DNA of 39,186 nucleotides from Branchiostoma floridae (lineage: Eukaryota > Chordata > Leptocardii > Amphioxiformes > Branchiostomatidae): the NCBI RefSeq assembly GCF_000003815.2, contig NW_023365785.1, forward strand, positions 8,632 to 47,817. The letters run 5' to 3'. Both the position numbers and the translations under genes were made by a program. The notes beneath the pieces were generated by a model. The model was not told where the DNA came from and did not search any database. It was given only the letters and a program-made list of their open reading frames with translations. Position 1 is the stretch's first letter; each line of letters opens with the position of its first letter. Positions 10,795 through 20,940 of the stretch are shown here, piece after piece.

Positions 10795-11062
10795 GGCTCG
10801 AGTGAAATTTAGTACTACCCTCCTCACATTAGACGAAAATCGATCGGACGACGAGTCTGCGAGCTCTACATTACGAGGAGGCATGACCCTGACGGTAATG
10901 GGGGAACTCTGTCATTTCTTNNNNNNNNNNNNNNNNNNNNNNNNNNNNNNNNNNNNNNNNNNNNNNNNNNNNNNNNNNNNNNNNNNNNNNNNNNNNNNNN
11001 NNNNNNNNNNNNNNNNNNNNTTTCGCCAAATGTGAGGGGGTAGTACAGTCCAGTTCGAGGCG
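10795..11062. mobile_element. foldback element interrupted by a 100-N gap
   Basis: The left arm at 10811-10839, containing GTACTACCCTCCTCACATT, is the imperfect complement of 11021-11047 (AATGTGAGGGGGTAGTAC). Weaker pairing continues outward through the CTCGAG/CTCGAA words. The gap of N at 10921-11020 lies exactly in the loop. Likely a MITE or foldback transposon; its true length is unknown because the gap is a placeholder. Confidence 0.65.
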
Positions 11063-11803
11063 CATGGTGTGTTTCACTTCTGCTGACGAACAGTCCTTTG
11101 TCTGTCAATCACTCTCCTGACCACTTGACTAAGCCCCGCCCACGTTTTGAGCATTCGACGGTTCAAAAGAAGAGGCTGTGTATGCAAAGATTCTGGTCAC
11201 AGTCGTCGAGATATTGTAGTACATGTACGACCGCAAAATTTCAGGCGTTCTTCGGATAATCGGGCCTTTGTCGTACGTGGTTTAGCTGTCGTAGCTAGTT
11301 GTCGGTGCTTGTTTCTATCATAAAACCGGCCCGGTTGAGAATGCTACAACGTATAAATCGTACTAGGCGAATGTAACCTCGTCATAAGGATTGTAGAGAG
11401 TGGCTTCGAATGTAGCGTTCTTTTTCCTTACAAAGAATGGTAGCAAAAATGCAGCCAAGTTCATAAAAGTGATACTCCCTGACGTCTAAAAATACGACAG
11501 AGTTGAATTATTCAAAATTGAAATTTAGAATACAAGCATTTCAACTTCTGTCATAAGTACTTTGTGTTCGAGACTTTTGTGTTTTCAAGCATTTTGTCGC
11601 GTGGCTACAAATATTTATCTTTCTTTACGCATTCACAAGAAACATAAACCGTTAAGAGCAAGACGTTAACATTCTAGGACAGTTGCTATAAAAGTTCTCA
11701 TTTTATATATTACAACAATGAAATAATTCGAACTCAAGAAGAAACATGGCTGGTCACTCTGCTAAAATATTGTATTGCTGACTCGAGCAATTTTAAAAAA
11801 AAT
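11063..11803. other. intergenic, nothing recognised
   Basis: AT-rich DNA with no protein-like frame and no repeat recognised by eye. Confidence 0.4.
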
Positions 11804-12203
11804 TAAGCAAGGCAAACTATTTAAACGAATTGAAAAAATGCATCTACATTCCTAACAATACTTTTAGCATTTTTCTGTACCATTTTTTCTTCTTCCGCTT
11901 ACGTTTCACACGCCTAGCTGAATTTTTGCTTATCCAAACGCTTGGTTGTCTCCCGATAGAGCAGCCCATTATTGGCTTCCTCCTATCTATATTGCCGACC
12001 CAAGAAACTTTAGCAAGGCAAACAATTCAAACTGGTCGTTAAACATTGAATTGAAGAAATCTACCTTCGTAACAATACATTTAAGCATTTCTCCGTATCA
12101 TTTTTGTTAAGCTTACATTTCACACGCCTTTCTGTATTTTTGCTTATCTAAACGCTCGGTTGTGCGCAGTCCCGCCGGAGTAGCCCATTCTTGGCTTCCT
12201 CCG
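11804..12203. repeat. diverged tandem duplication of intergenic DNA, two ~180-bp copies
   Basis: Copy one (11804-11983) and copy two (12011-12203) share, in the same order: AGCAAGGCAAAC, CTAACAATAC or GTAACAATAC, TTTCACACGCCT, TTTTTGCTTATC, AACGCTTGG or AACGCTCGG, and ATTGGCTTCCTCC or CTTGGCTTCCTCC. Substitutions and small indels show it is not recent. No transposon ends were seen. It lies about 2.3-2.7 kb upstream of the ASCb start. Confidence 0.8.
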
Positions 12204-12882
12204 AGCCGTGAACGCGAACAGCGAGACGCCACAACCCGTAACCCGACCCAGCTCCAATCAAGCGCTGTTTGGTCGGGATTTGTATCAGCCACGCCAGCTT
12301 TAGTCCTGAGTCCTCTTCAGCCACTGGCGGCTCGCCTGGGATTGGCTACCCGCTATTCCTAAAAATCAATGTATCCAACCACTTTCATTCCCCCCGAGCG
12401 TGGTTAAGAGGACGACACACGGATGTACAAGTCATATGCGCAAACTCTGATTCCTAGTACGCTCGTGCCGATTTCTTCTTCCCGTGAAATCAACATTACA
12501 AACATCGTTCAGCAGTCTACATCGGGTCGTCATGTGCTGACGGAGGAAAGTTGTCGCTAGGAGAGTCGACTTCGTGCAAGTATCTTTGGTGGCAAAATCA
12601 TCGATACCTTTGTGTGCACCTGTTTCAGCTGAAAACGGTGACAGGTCTTTAACTAGGTAAGCTCTATCATTCTTATTTACTATGAGTACTTTTTTCTGTC
12701 AATCTATGATTGAAATGTAGTAGTCATATAAAATAGAATTAGATTTACCTTTTTGGATAATGTGTCCTAGTACTTCTCGAAAAGTGATTGTGTTGTCAAT
12801 GCAATGATCCATGATTTGAAAACGCGGTAAGAATTCGTTTACAAATACTTTGCCCCGTATAATCCGTCTTCTAGTTACACGT
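12204..12882. other. GC-richer intergenic block, possible 5' non-coding exon end
   Basis: Two E-boxes six bases or fewer apart, CACCTG (12617-12622) and CAGCTG (12626-12631), lie about 25 bases before a good splice donor (ACTAG then GTAAGC, GT at 12657-12658). This could be the end of a 5' untranslated exon for the ASCb gene, whose coding exon has an acceptor-like site just before its ATG. No transcript evidence is available, and single donor matches are common. Confidence 0.25.
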
Positions 12883-13220
12883 ACCTTGTAAACTGTTCAC
12901 AGAGGAATATCCGTAACAATTCCTTTATGGAAATTTTCCATATCTTCTCATAAGTGATGAAATCATTATCTCTCTTCTTGTTTATTTGTCGTGCAGTCTC
13001 CCCTTTTTGATAGTCATACCCATCGCTGTATGTTTCTGTCCCGTTCAGTGAGTGTACCTTGTTCACGGTAGGAGTACAATTCGTAACCATAATTGATGAA
13101 CATTTTCTACATCTTCTCATAAGTGATGAAAACATTATCTGTCCCTATGTTTATTTGCCGTGTTGTCTCCCCCTTTGACAGTCATACCCGTTGCTGTAAG
13201 CTTCTGTCCCGTACCGTGTA
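12883..13220. repeat. second diverged tandem duplication, ~168-bp period
   Basis: Copy one (about 12883-13050) and copy two (about 13056-13220) align with a shift of 168-169. Shared words in order include GTACCTTGT, ATCTTCTCATAAGTGATGAA, CATTATCT, GTTTATTTG, GTCTCCCC, GTCATACCC and TTCTGTCCCGT. It is unrelated in sequence to the duplication at 11804-12203. No terminal repeats were seen. Confidence 0.85.
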
Positions 13221-14377
13221 CCGTTCCGTTCACCCTCCCCAGCCTACTATTGTTCCGCGTGCACCACCGTTGTCTGTCCTACCCGGGCCGCGCAGGTTTG
13301 AAGCCAGATCGCTTACAAAGCAACAAGTGGCCCGAGCCGTTCATGGTCCCCGCGTACAAGTAGCCCCTTTCTTTGTCGAGTAAACCTACGTAGAGGATGG
13401 TATATTTTCCATGAAGACTGGAATTCGAGATTAAGTGTTCTTCTTTACTACGTTCGTGCGTTCTTTTGATAAAAAGAAACGGCAAAGATTGCTTTCAACA
13501 AGACAGTACGTTTATGATAGGTCGTGTTGGTATACTAAAAACCGTATAAGAGTGCAGTTTGACCAAAACGTTTAGGACTGTTTACAAAGAAGCAGAAACA
13601 TTAACGGAAAAGGAAGGGCCCATCTTTCAACGCTTTGACGGCGCCAATTTGTACATAGGAAACTCAATGCACCGCGATATCCCCAGCCACTAAAGACCTT
13701 CACTGGCCACAACAGGTGTTTACCGCAATGGTATGAGGCCAATACAAGTATGGTGTTTGCAAGAATGTAGGAAAAATGAGAGCCTTAATTTGGTTTTTTA
13801 GCGTTGAGAAACAGCTACAGGGGTGAAGATGTAGGGTTGATTTCCTTCAGTGGTTTTGTTTTATTAGCAAATTAAAAATCATATAAAACGGGCCGTCTCG
13901 AACCAAAATCTCCTGATTTTGTGACCACAGTCCTTGGCCTGATGAGATGAAACAATGAGAACCTTGGGTCATGAGTTCATGACAGTAACACCGCCTTAAG
14001 GAAGAGTTTGGATAACCCTTCAAGTACAACGTTTCCCATTTGTGTGTGTAGTTCAACACGGGCGTGAAGCCTGGGTATAAACTGTACGTCTCGGTCGTTA
14101 TCACGGACAGAGAGCTCTCTGTGCCCCCCTCCCCTCTCCTCCCGTGGATACATGTTGTCCGGAAAGACGATCTAACGTGCCCACTTAGGCGGAGTCTCGA
14201 CCCTTCTTTTCTTAGCCAGGTGGAAAATATTATGAGGTGAAGGTGTAGGGGTGAGAACCTGTACGTGGAAAAATCCCGGCGTGTTTGCTAAATATTCCCG
14301 GGACAAAGGACGACGTTCTCACGGGCAAGCACGGTAAATTCGACCTGGTATGTCTGACTTGTCTGTGGGGTTGGTAG
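13221..14377. other. upstream region of the ASCb gene
   Basis: No protein-like frame. CAGGTG E-box words occur near 13711 and 14217. No clear TATA box was found close to the gene. Promoter position is undetermined. Confidence 0.4.
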
Positions 14378-14411
14378 ATGCCTCACCACCCACAGCGTTT
14401 CTCTCCACCAG

Positions 14412-14465
14412 GTATGAGTCAGTCCCAGCAATATCTAACCCGTGCCATACTGTGTTATTTTAAAG
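14412..14465 (+). other. possible 54-nt intron or splice-acceptor region before the ASCb ATG
   Basis: A near-ideal donor (CACCAG then GTATGAGT) at 14412 is followed by a branch-point-like CTAAC (14435-14439) and an acceptor TTATTTTAAAG ending at 14465, 17 bases before the favoured ATG. Its length is a multiple of three, so the ATG at 14378 stays in frame either way. The acceptor could equally pair with a distant 5' exon. Confidence 0.35.
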
Positions 14466-14482
14466 GGAGACAGCTCTGGACA

Positions 14483-15061
14483 ATGGACGAAGACCACCAC
14501 CATCACCACGACCCGGTGCCCTACTCGACCCCGACGTGTCTACAGCTGGGAATACCGATCGCCTCAGAGCCAGGCCTCCCCGGAGGGTACCCCGACCCCC
14601 GCCTACCTCCGGACGACGTCCCGGGGATCCCGCCGATGTTAGAATCCTACCTGGACCCCGTGTATCATGACTCCTACCTCAACGGTAGACTCCCATATCT
14701 ACCATTTCCGTCGCCATACGGGCTCTACGACTACGGATTCGAACCAGCTTTTATTAGAAAAAGAAACGAGAGGGAAAGACAACGAGTTAAATGCGTGAAC
14801 GAAGGATATGCTAGACTTCGAGAACACCTTCCTTCAGACATTTCCGACAAAAGACTAAGCAAAGTCGAGACATTACGAGCGGCTATAAAATACATAAAAA
14901 AGCTGCAAAAAGTTTTGCACGAAGAAGAAGGAAACAATCATCGGTCGAGGATCGGCAGCGTCGACGACAAGGATTCGGAGTCTCCGGAAACTAACGACAT
15001 TGACCCGAGAAGTCCCGAACAGGATTCAGACGATTCCGAAAATAGCAAAGAATCGAGATGA
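14483..15061 (+). CDS. achaete-scute family bHLH transcription factor, ASCb (ASCL3/4/5-like)
   Basis: Nuclear E-box-binding transcription factor of the ASCL3/4/5 group; 192 residues from the ATG at 14483. The bHLH spans about residues 91-145: FIRKRNERERQRVKCVNEGY, then ARLREHLP, a short loop, KRLSKVETLRAAIKYI and KKLQKVL. The block before it, LPYLPFPSPYG...EPAF, is a hallmark of ASCL3/4 proteins and separates them from ASCL1/2. The N-terminus has a five-histidine run (residues 5-9) and is proline rich; the C-terminal tail (146-192) is acidic and serine rich with SP dipeptides. The ATG at 14483 has A at -3 and G at +4, whereas the in-frame ATG at 14378 has T at -3 and C at +4 and sits after a stop, so the shorter form is preferred. 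Single coding exon, same strand as the ASCa gene about 11 kb upstream. Which ASCL3/4/5 member is the closest match cannot be decided by eye. Confidence 0.95.
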   Translation: MDEDHHHHHDPVPYSTPTCLQLGIPIASEPGLPGGYPDPRLPPDDVPGIPPMLESYLDPVYHDSYLNGRLPYLPFPSPYGLYDYGFEPAFIRKRNERERQRVKCVNEGYARLREHLPSDISDKRLSKVETLRAAIKYIKKLQKVLHEEEGNNHRSRIGSVDDKDSESPETNDIDPRSPEQDSDDSENSKESR

Positions 15062-15640
15062 AAAAGAACTACAAACGAAAACTTAAAATAATGTCACCTT
15101 CTATAGAGACATATTTTTTCCCTGTGAAGTCTTCATACTGTGCCGTTTACGGTGAGCAAGAGAGATTGAACAATCATTCTATTTTCTGTTGTAGCGAAGG
15201 CTTCATGCCAGATTTGTTTACCTCTGCCCTTCTGTACATTAAACTTTACTATTAGAAAAAATCTAAGCAATCCCAGTAGAGTGCAAATATATTATATCTT
15301 TGATACCAGCTGTATATATTAGTGTTGTATATATTTATGCAGTGTGAATATCTAAACCTTAATAACTGCAGTCACTGTGTTTCTACTATAGTTTGTAAAC
15401 CATATCTTTGTAATCACTAGAATGTCCTTTCTTTTGACCGTTATCATATATTTGTTGCAAGTCATAACAGATATGATTATTATCATAACTCTTATGATTT
15501 TACATCTCGAAAACGGCCAGTCTGTCAGACATATCAAAATAAGTTGGAATTTTGTTTCATTCTGATGACAAAATACTCTGACACGTACACATTCTCTTTG
15601 TATATTTGCCAACGGTAAATAAACTGATATGTTAAAAATT
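15062..15640 (+). other. likely 3' UTR of the ASCb gene
   Basis: AT-rich sequence follows the TGA stop. An AATAAA poly(A) signal is at 15618-15623. TGTATATA words near 15310-15335 resemble Pumilio-type sites common in 3' UTRs, though this is only a motif match. Confidence 0.5.
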
Positions 15641-17597
15641 AAAGGCAGTTTTTTTCTACATAATGGGGCTTGAATCGTTTCGTTTTTTGCATTTCATCCA
15701 CAATATTCAATATATACAAATCCTTTAGCTAGTTTTCTACACTTAGCAAGGTTTGCCAAGTATACCTTACCACTGCACAAATGCATGCATTGCCAGCAAA
15801 AGTTTCCTACATTTTGCTTTTTGAAAGTTCTTTATTTCTACCTTTGATACTTTGATACTTATTCCGTCCATTTTCTAACATACATGACAAATACATATTA
15901 TTTAATAAGTAACTAATCTTTCTGGACTTAACATAAAAACATGGACATACAAACTACATAAACGTTATACGACTAGATATAATATGAATGTGGACTCCTA
16001 GAAACCCAGGACTTTAGGAAATGTTTTGCCAACTTAAACTTCAGAGAAAACATTTTTGTATAAACAGCCACCCAGTAGCGACGTGTGAATATCGCTATAA
16101 ACGGACAGAAGCCATATTCTGTGGTTAAAACGACCACAGGGCTATCATAGACCCACGTGGGGGAGCTATACTGTGATATCCGTGATACCTATATCCACGA
16201 TACGCCTTGAAGTCCGACTAAAACGGTAGAATGTCCACGTTAATGGCTAGCCGTGGTGGGAAAGTCGGCTGGTCGGGGGGTGTACCTCCGCCCATGACAA
16301 TGAGAATGTTTGTAGCGTCAATAGTTCTGCTCTGGGGTAAGTTTTCTTCGCCATGAATTGCCAAGGACGCCAAACGCTGCGCCATCGCTATTATTTGTGT
16401 CATGTTTGGATATACGATGTAATTTTGTCGAGAGAAATCCTCTGATGGTTACGACACAATTGTGGGGAATAGATATAAGCTAGAGAAAGGTTTACAAGGT
16501 AGTCTTCCGTGATTGAACCCGTGAGGTCGACAGGACAAATTCCACGGATCAAAATAACGCCTAAGTCGAGAACCACGTCGCGCAGTAACAACAAACTAAC
16601 AACAATCGCACCCAAAACAAGACAACACGGAGTTTGTATTGAGCGCACACACTGCACAAAGGGCAGGGGATACCAGGTATTCTTTTTCAGCCGAGGCACA
16701 ACAGGTAGCGAGCAGAATAGACCGACAAGTCGGATCGCCACCCTTGTGGAAAACCCGCGTGTTTAACATGGGCTTTGTGACAAGGGAACTCGGCGCTAAG
16801 AATGGCGTTTGGTAGTGGTAGTGTGTACGGGTCGGGTAGGGTCAGGTGGGGATGAAAACGCACCAAAACACTAATTTCACCCTCTCTATTCTCACACGTC
16901 TTATTGAGGGAGACCAGGGAGTAGTGTAAACCTAGCTTCATGAACGGGCACTGACGATTCAGCTCCCTGAAGCCACACAGGAACTAATGACAGCAAGATA
17001 AAGCAATTTGCTGGTGGCTTAAGAGAGTACCTCAGGTAGACTACGTTGCAGTCTTCGAACGGGGCTGGTTTTTATTGTTTGGCTCGCGATTTTCAACGTT
17101 GGCTAGGTTCTCTTGTGCCGCGAAAGAGAGTTTGCCGAGGAAGGGAGTATCAGTATGCTGTGAAAGGGAGATTGCCGTGATAGCGAGGACGGGGCAAACC
17201 TCACGAAAAATTGACCTTGTGAAAAGTTGACAGCAAGCGTCGCTGCGTTGTGAATTGAACTTGTGTTATCCTTTATAGGGTGGAATATTGTGCAAAACGT
17301 ACACGTATGACTAAAAAGGCAGCAAAACACAAAAAGTGCAAAGAGTCGTTTTTTATCGATGGAAATCGCCGTGAGAGCTCTGTCAAATCGTAGAGGCGCA
17401 TCTTCAATGAGATGTACCAGATTTAGAACACTTCAATGCTGGGCTTAAGCGTTAAAATATGTTCAAACATATTCATGTATAGGTGGCGTTGAAAAAAAGT
17501 GCGAATCAACGACCAGCCGATGGACACTTTCAAAAACTAATGACAGTAAAATAAGTCTTGACTTTTGTATTTTACTGGTAGTTTAGAACACTTCACC
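15641..17597. other. intergenic, no gene seen
   Basis: The longest frame is a 113-codon minus-strand ORF (16400-16741) that overlaps another short one by ATGA; neither resembles a known family, and the region has no splice structure. A 10-bp palindrome CCCACGTGGG is at about 16151-16160. Confidence 0.45.
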
Positions 17598-17865
17598 GGT
17601 ACTGAGTGGGTAGAGTGTTCGCCTTGCATTCGGTAGGTCGTGAGTTCGATCCTCGGCCGAGTCATACCAAATACAATGTACTTTAAAAATGGTACATGCT
17701 GCTTTCTCTGCTTAGCACTCAGCATTTGGGAAGAGTATGGTAGTTGAACGCGCACACCTGTGGACTAGCCCCCTGCTGTAGTGATTGCACAAAGTTGTGT
17801 GGCCCAGGGCTTCTGAAATGGAGAATGGCGCCGTCCTATGTATGCGCAATCAGCCAATCAGTGGA
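17598..17865 (+). mobile_element. tRNA-derived SINE
   Basis: The head at 17598-17669 has an A-box-like TGAGTGGGTAGAGTG and a B-box-like GAGTTCGATCC, and would read as a tRNA with a TGC anticodon region. Acceptor and T stems are mismatched, so it is not a working tRNA. A body follows with CTTAGCACTCAGCATTTGGG and GATTGCACAAAGTTGTGTGG, as in SINEs with a tRNA head and unrelated body. The 3' limit is approximate. Confidence 0.65.
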
Positions 17866-18162
17866 ATGAGTGATAAACACAGGTTCAACCGTACAGGTAC
17901 AACTGACTTTCAAACTCACTTTTAAGATTTTAGTTTACATCAAGGACCGCTACATTTTTATTTCATTCCACATGTACGAGGAAAGAAAACATTTCGTTTA
18001 CTGCTCACTGTTTATCAGATATCATAAAGAAAAGAACCAACTGAACTGGACGCCAGACATTATCCAAAACCCCACGTACGTTGCAGTTGAGATGTTGTTT
18101 AATCGTCAGTAAGACAGCCTCCTAGTCATAGATTTCTTTCGTCTATTTCAGATATAGTTGAA
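17866..18162. other. intergenic, nothing recognised
   Basis: One 80-codon plus-strand ORF (17870-18112) with no recognisable motif and no splice context. Not called as a gene. Confidence 0.35.
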
Positions 18163-18171
18163 TATCCTTCA

Positions 18172-18278
18172 TACTCTCGCTCCAAGCAGAGGTTGCGTCT
18201 TACCTCGTAAGAGGAGCGCCGGTGTAATTTTTCCGACTACTGCTATATCTACGCGACTCAACCTCTGCTTGGAGAGTA
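18172..18278. mobile_element. MITE with perfect 9-bp target duplication
   Basis: Terminal inverted repeats related to TACTCTCCAAGCAGAGG, with a 3-bp insertion in the left end. It is flanked by an exact 9-bp direct repeat TATCCTTCA at 18163-18171 and 18279-18287. A 9-bp duplication is characteristic of Mutator-like (MULE) transposition. No coding capacity. Confidence 0.92.
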
Positions 18279-18674
18279 TATCCTTCAGTCATACGGCTAG
18301 TCCAGCAGGGTTTTTACATATTTTACATAAGGAATACATAACGTTACAAGTTAACGATCACAATATTAACCAACTCAATGTTTACTTGTATACAATGGAT
18401 GTTTTTTGGGGGGAATTGTTCTGAATTATACTTTATCTAACGTTTATTACACATGCACATATATGTGCCCTGAGTAATAAGCATGCGTCACAAGATCGGT
18501 ATCTGAATGACAAACATGCCTCATTTCCCGAAGGGTACTTAACTGTAGGACGCGATGACATCATTCAAACGGCCTGTCACTAAGTTCTCTTCTCTAAGAG
18601 CCGGGTGTCGCTCCGAATTTACGCCCCGCCAGAGTTTTGCTTCATGAAGCGCTAGCAGTGAGTGAGCGTAAGGC

Positions 18675-19054
18675 TAGGGCTAGCTGGCCAGGGCTAGCTG
18701 GCCAGGGCTAGCTGGCCAGGGCTAGCTGGCCAGGGCTAGCTGGCCAGGGCTAGCTGGCCAGGGCTAGCTGGCCAGGGCTAGCTGGCCAGGGCTAGCTGGC
18801 CAGGGCTAGCTGGCCAGGGCTAGCTGGCCAGGGCTAGCTGGCCAGGGCTAGCTGGCCAGGGCTAGCTGGCCAGGGCTAGCTGGCCAGGGCTAGCTGGCCA
18901 GGGCTAGCTGGCCAGGGCTAGCTGGCCAGGGCTAGCTGGCCAGGGCTAGCTGGCCAGGGCTAGCTGGCCAGGGCTAGCTGGCCAGGGCTAGCTGGCCAGG
19001 GCTAGCTGGCCAGGGCTAGCTGGCCAGGGCTAGCTGGCCAGGGCTAGCTGGCCA
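18675..19054. repeat. 14-bp satellite array, about 27 copies
   Basis: Nearly perfect copies of AGCTGGCCAGGGCT. Each unit can be read as GGGCTA plus an 8-bp GCTGGCCA, so it contains the hexamer of the adjacent array. The unit also holds the self-complementary words GCTAGC and TGGCCA. Confidence 0.97.
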
Positions 19055-19271
19055 GGGCTAGGGCTAGGGCTAGGGCTAGGGCTAGGGCTAGGGCTAGGGC
19101 TAGGGCTAGGGCTAGGGCTAGGGCTAGGGCTAGGGCTAGGGCTAGGGCTAGGGCTAGGGCTAGGGCTAGGGCTAGGGCTAGGGCTAGGGCTAGGGCTAGG
19201 GCTAGGGCTAGGGCTAGGGCTAGGGCTAGGGCTAGGGCTAGGGCTAGGGCTAGGGCTAGGGCTAGGGCTAG
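19055..19271. repeat. CTAGGG hexamer array, about 36 copies (telomere-variant type)
   Basis: Uninterrupted CTAGGG units abut the 14-bp array with a clean junction. CTAGGG differs from the chordate telomere unit TTAGGG by one base. GGG runs spaced by CTA could form G-quadruplexes on the plus strand. The Ser-Pro repeat ORF on the minus strand is an artefact of the array. Confidence 0.97.
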
Positions 19272-20749
19272 CTGCTTGCAGATTGCCGCACAACACTTAG
19301 AAATACTGAAAACCCCAAAGCAGTATCAGGGCAAGTAGTTGGCTTGACACCGGGTCCGGTGAAAGATGCCCACTCCAGAGGCAGTTTGGACGTGTGAACG
19401 ATGCGCTATTGTTGTCTCAAGCGGCGCAAAAAACTCGTTCATCCGCCATAGAACTGGTCTCGACCCGATGAACTGCCCGGTGTGATAAGATAAGGAGACG
19501 TGAGACGGTGGCACTTGTTGTTTTTAACCCGTTATCTCTCCCATCTACTGTCGTGTGAATAATCACACTCACCGGTAAGTGCTCCGTACGGCATGGGAAC
19601 AGGAAAAACTGTACCAACCGACGTTTGACAAACATTTTAAAGTGCCGTCGTGTAAGAAAGGAGTAGAAACAGACAAAAACAATATCATGGATCCTGGGAT
19701 TCGAACCCACGCCGCCAGATCACAAACTCAGCAACTCAAATCATTACGCCAAAGAGCTCAGAGCCGTTCAATGGTATGGCAAATTTAGCGGTGCTTGAAC
19801 CCCACTGATACAGTAGGGCAGTGGTCTTTTCTTTCAATACTTGTCGTCTTCAAGACTTCTCAAATTTTTAGGAGGGGAAAAGATTAGACTTCTTCATTTG
19901 ATATCGATAGCTATGTCTTTGCATTGAGATTAGAATATTGAATAACAACAACAATAACAGCAATAAAACACCGATAAAGATACATGAAAACAGAGACTAC
20001 TACTAGGACATAGGAATAGATTCGGAAGAGATTACTACTTCTAGGACTGAAAGAAGTAAGATGCGTTCACATACTTCAAAGCAAATCAGAGCACATTTTT
20101 AATATAGGTATAGTCATTCAAGCGCCTTTCTAGTTTCTGCGTGTCTATTCATCTTTTGGGTAACCGTTAAGATTTTTGAACGTTTGAAATTCTGACCGTT
20201 ACATTATTGTTGAGGCTTAATCGATCACTCATCGCGTGATATCAAACCCTCCTGGTTAATTCATGAGCCATGTCGTGTCTACAACCTGTCGGATACGTCA
20301 TGTAATCTGGTCTAAATCTCTTCCTCGTGTGGGGAAATTAGCTGTCACAACACGGAGGATATGTGGTGGACGGAACGATTTCTCTCCCATAGTCTATTGT
20401 TTATAACAGTACTGGTACTACTATTATCTTATATCTGTAACGTTGCGTTCCATGCTACATAGCTATAGGGGTGTGGGTTTCCATTTAGGGTATAGTACTG
20501 TGACGTTCGATTTTGATATCGTAGCTTTTTTTTTCTAATTTTCAAGCAGACTGTAGAGTCAGCCGCCGAAAATGATCCATTCAAGACAGTAACAAGACAT
20601 TTGAATTTTGTACGACACATCGTACAACTGTCCCATTGACCTCAGTTTGCAGTCGTACGATGATCGGACGACAGATGCGACCACGCTGTGAATTATTTTC
20701 GTTGAAAAAGGTACTACGTGAAACAATAGAATCTATGTCTGTACAATAT
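19272..20749. other. intergenic with a SINE remnant
   Basis: No protein-like gene. Apart from the minus-strand tRNA-like head listed separately, nothing is recognised. Confidence 0.45.
19690..19765 (-). mobile_element. tRNA-like SINE head
   Basis: On the minus strand an A-box-like TGGCGTAATGA and a B-box GGGTTCGAATCCC are about 40 bases apart, as in a tRNA-derived SINE or a decayed tRNA. Stem pairing is imperfect; no body was recognised. Confidence 0.45.
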
Positions 20750-20940
20750 GGCTTAGGTCACATTTCAAAAAAGGGGCAGCTTTCGTGAGCAAAAAGAATG
20801 ATATAAAAGACATCAAAGTACACAAAATGTCAAAATAAGATTCAAGGGAATAATATGTTAATTTTTCTAGGAATACAGTTTGATTTTTCGTTTCTTAAAA
20901 CATCCCGGCCGGGCCCCGGTTTGGAAATGTGACCTAAGCC
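20750..20940. mobile_element. MITE with GGCTTAGGTCACATTTC terminal inverted repeats
   Basis: The 17-bp ends are exact complements, with weaker pairing for about ten further bases. Both flanks carry TAT (20747-20749 and 20941-20943), a possible 3-bp target duplication. 191 bp, no coding capacity. Confidence 0.85.

Noticed and set aside
14731-14937. Minus-strand ORF opposite the ASCb bHLH
   Set aside because: Shadow of the real coding frame with no features of its own.
16400-16741. 113-codon minus-strand ORF with hydrophobic stretch
   Set aside because: No recognisable family; composition and context do not separate it from chance.
17598-17669. Functional tRNA (TGC anticodon region)
   Set aside because: Acceptor and T-arm stems are mismatched and a SINE body follows.
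19030-19296. Ser-Pro repeat ORF on the minus strand
   Set aside because: Translation of the CTAGGG hexamer array only.
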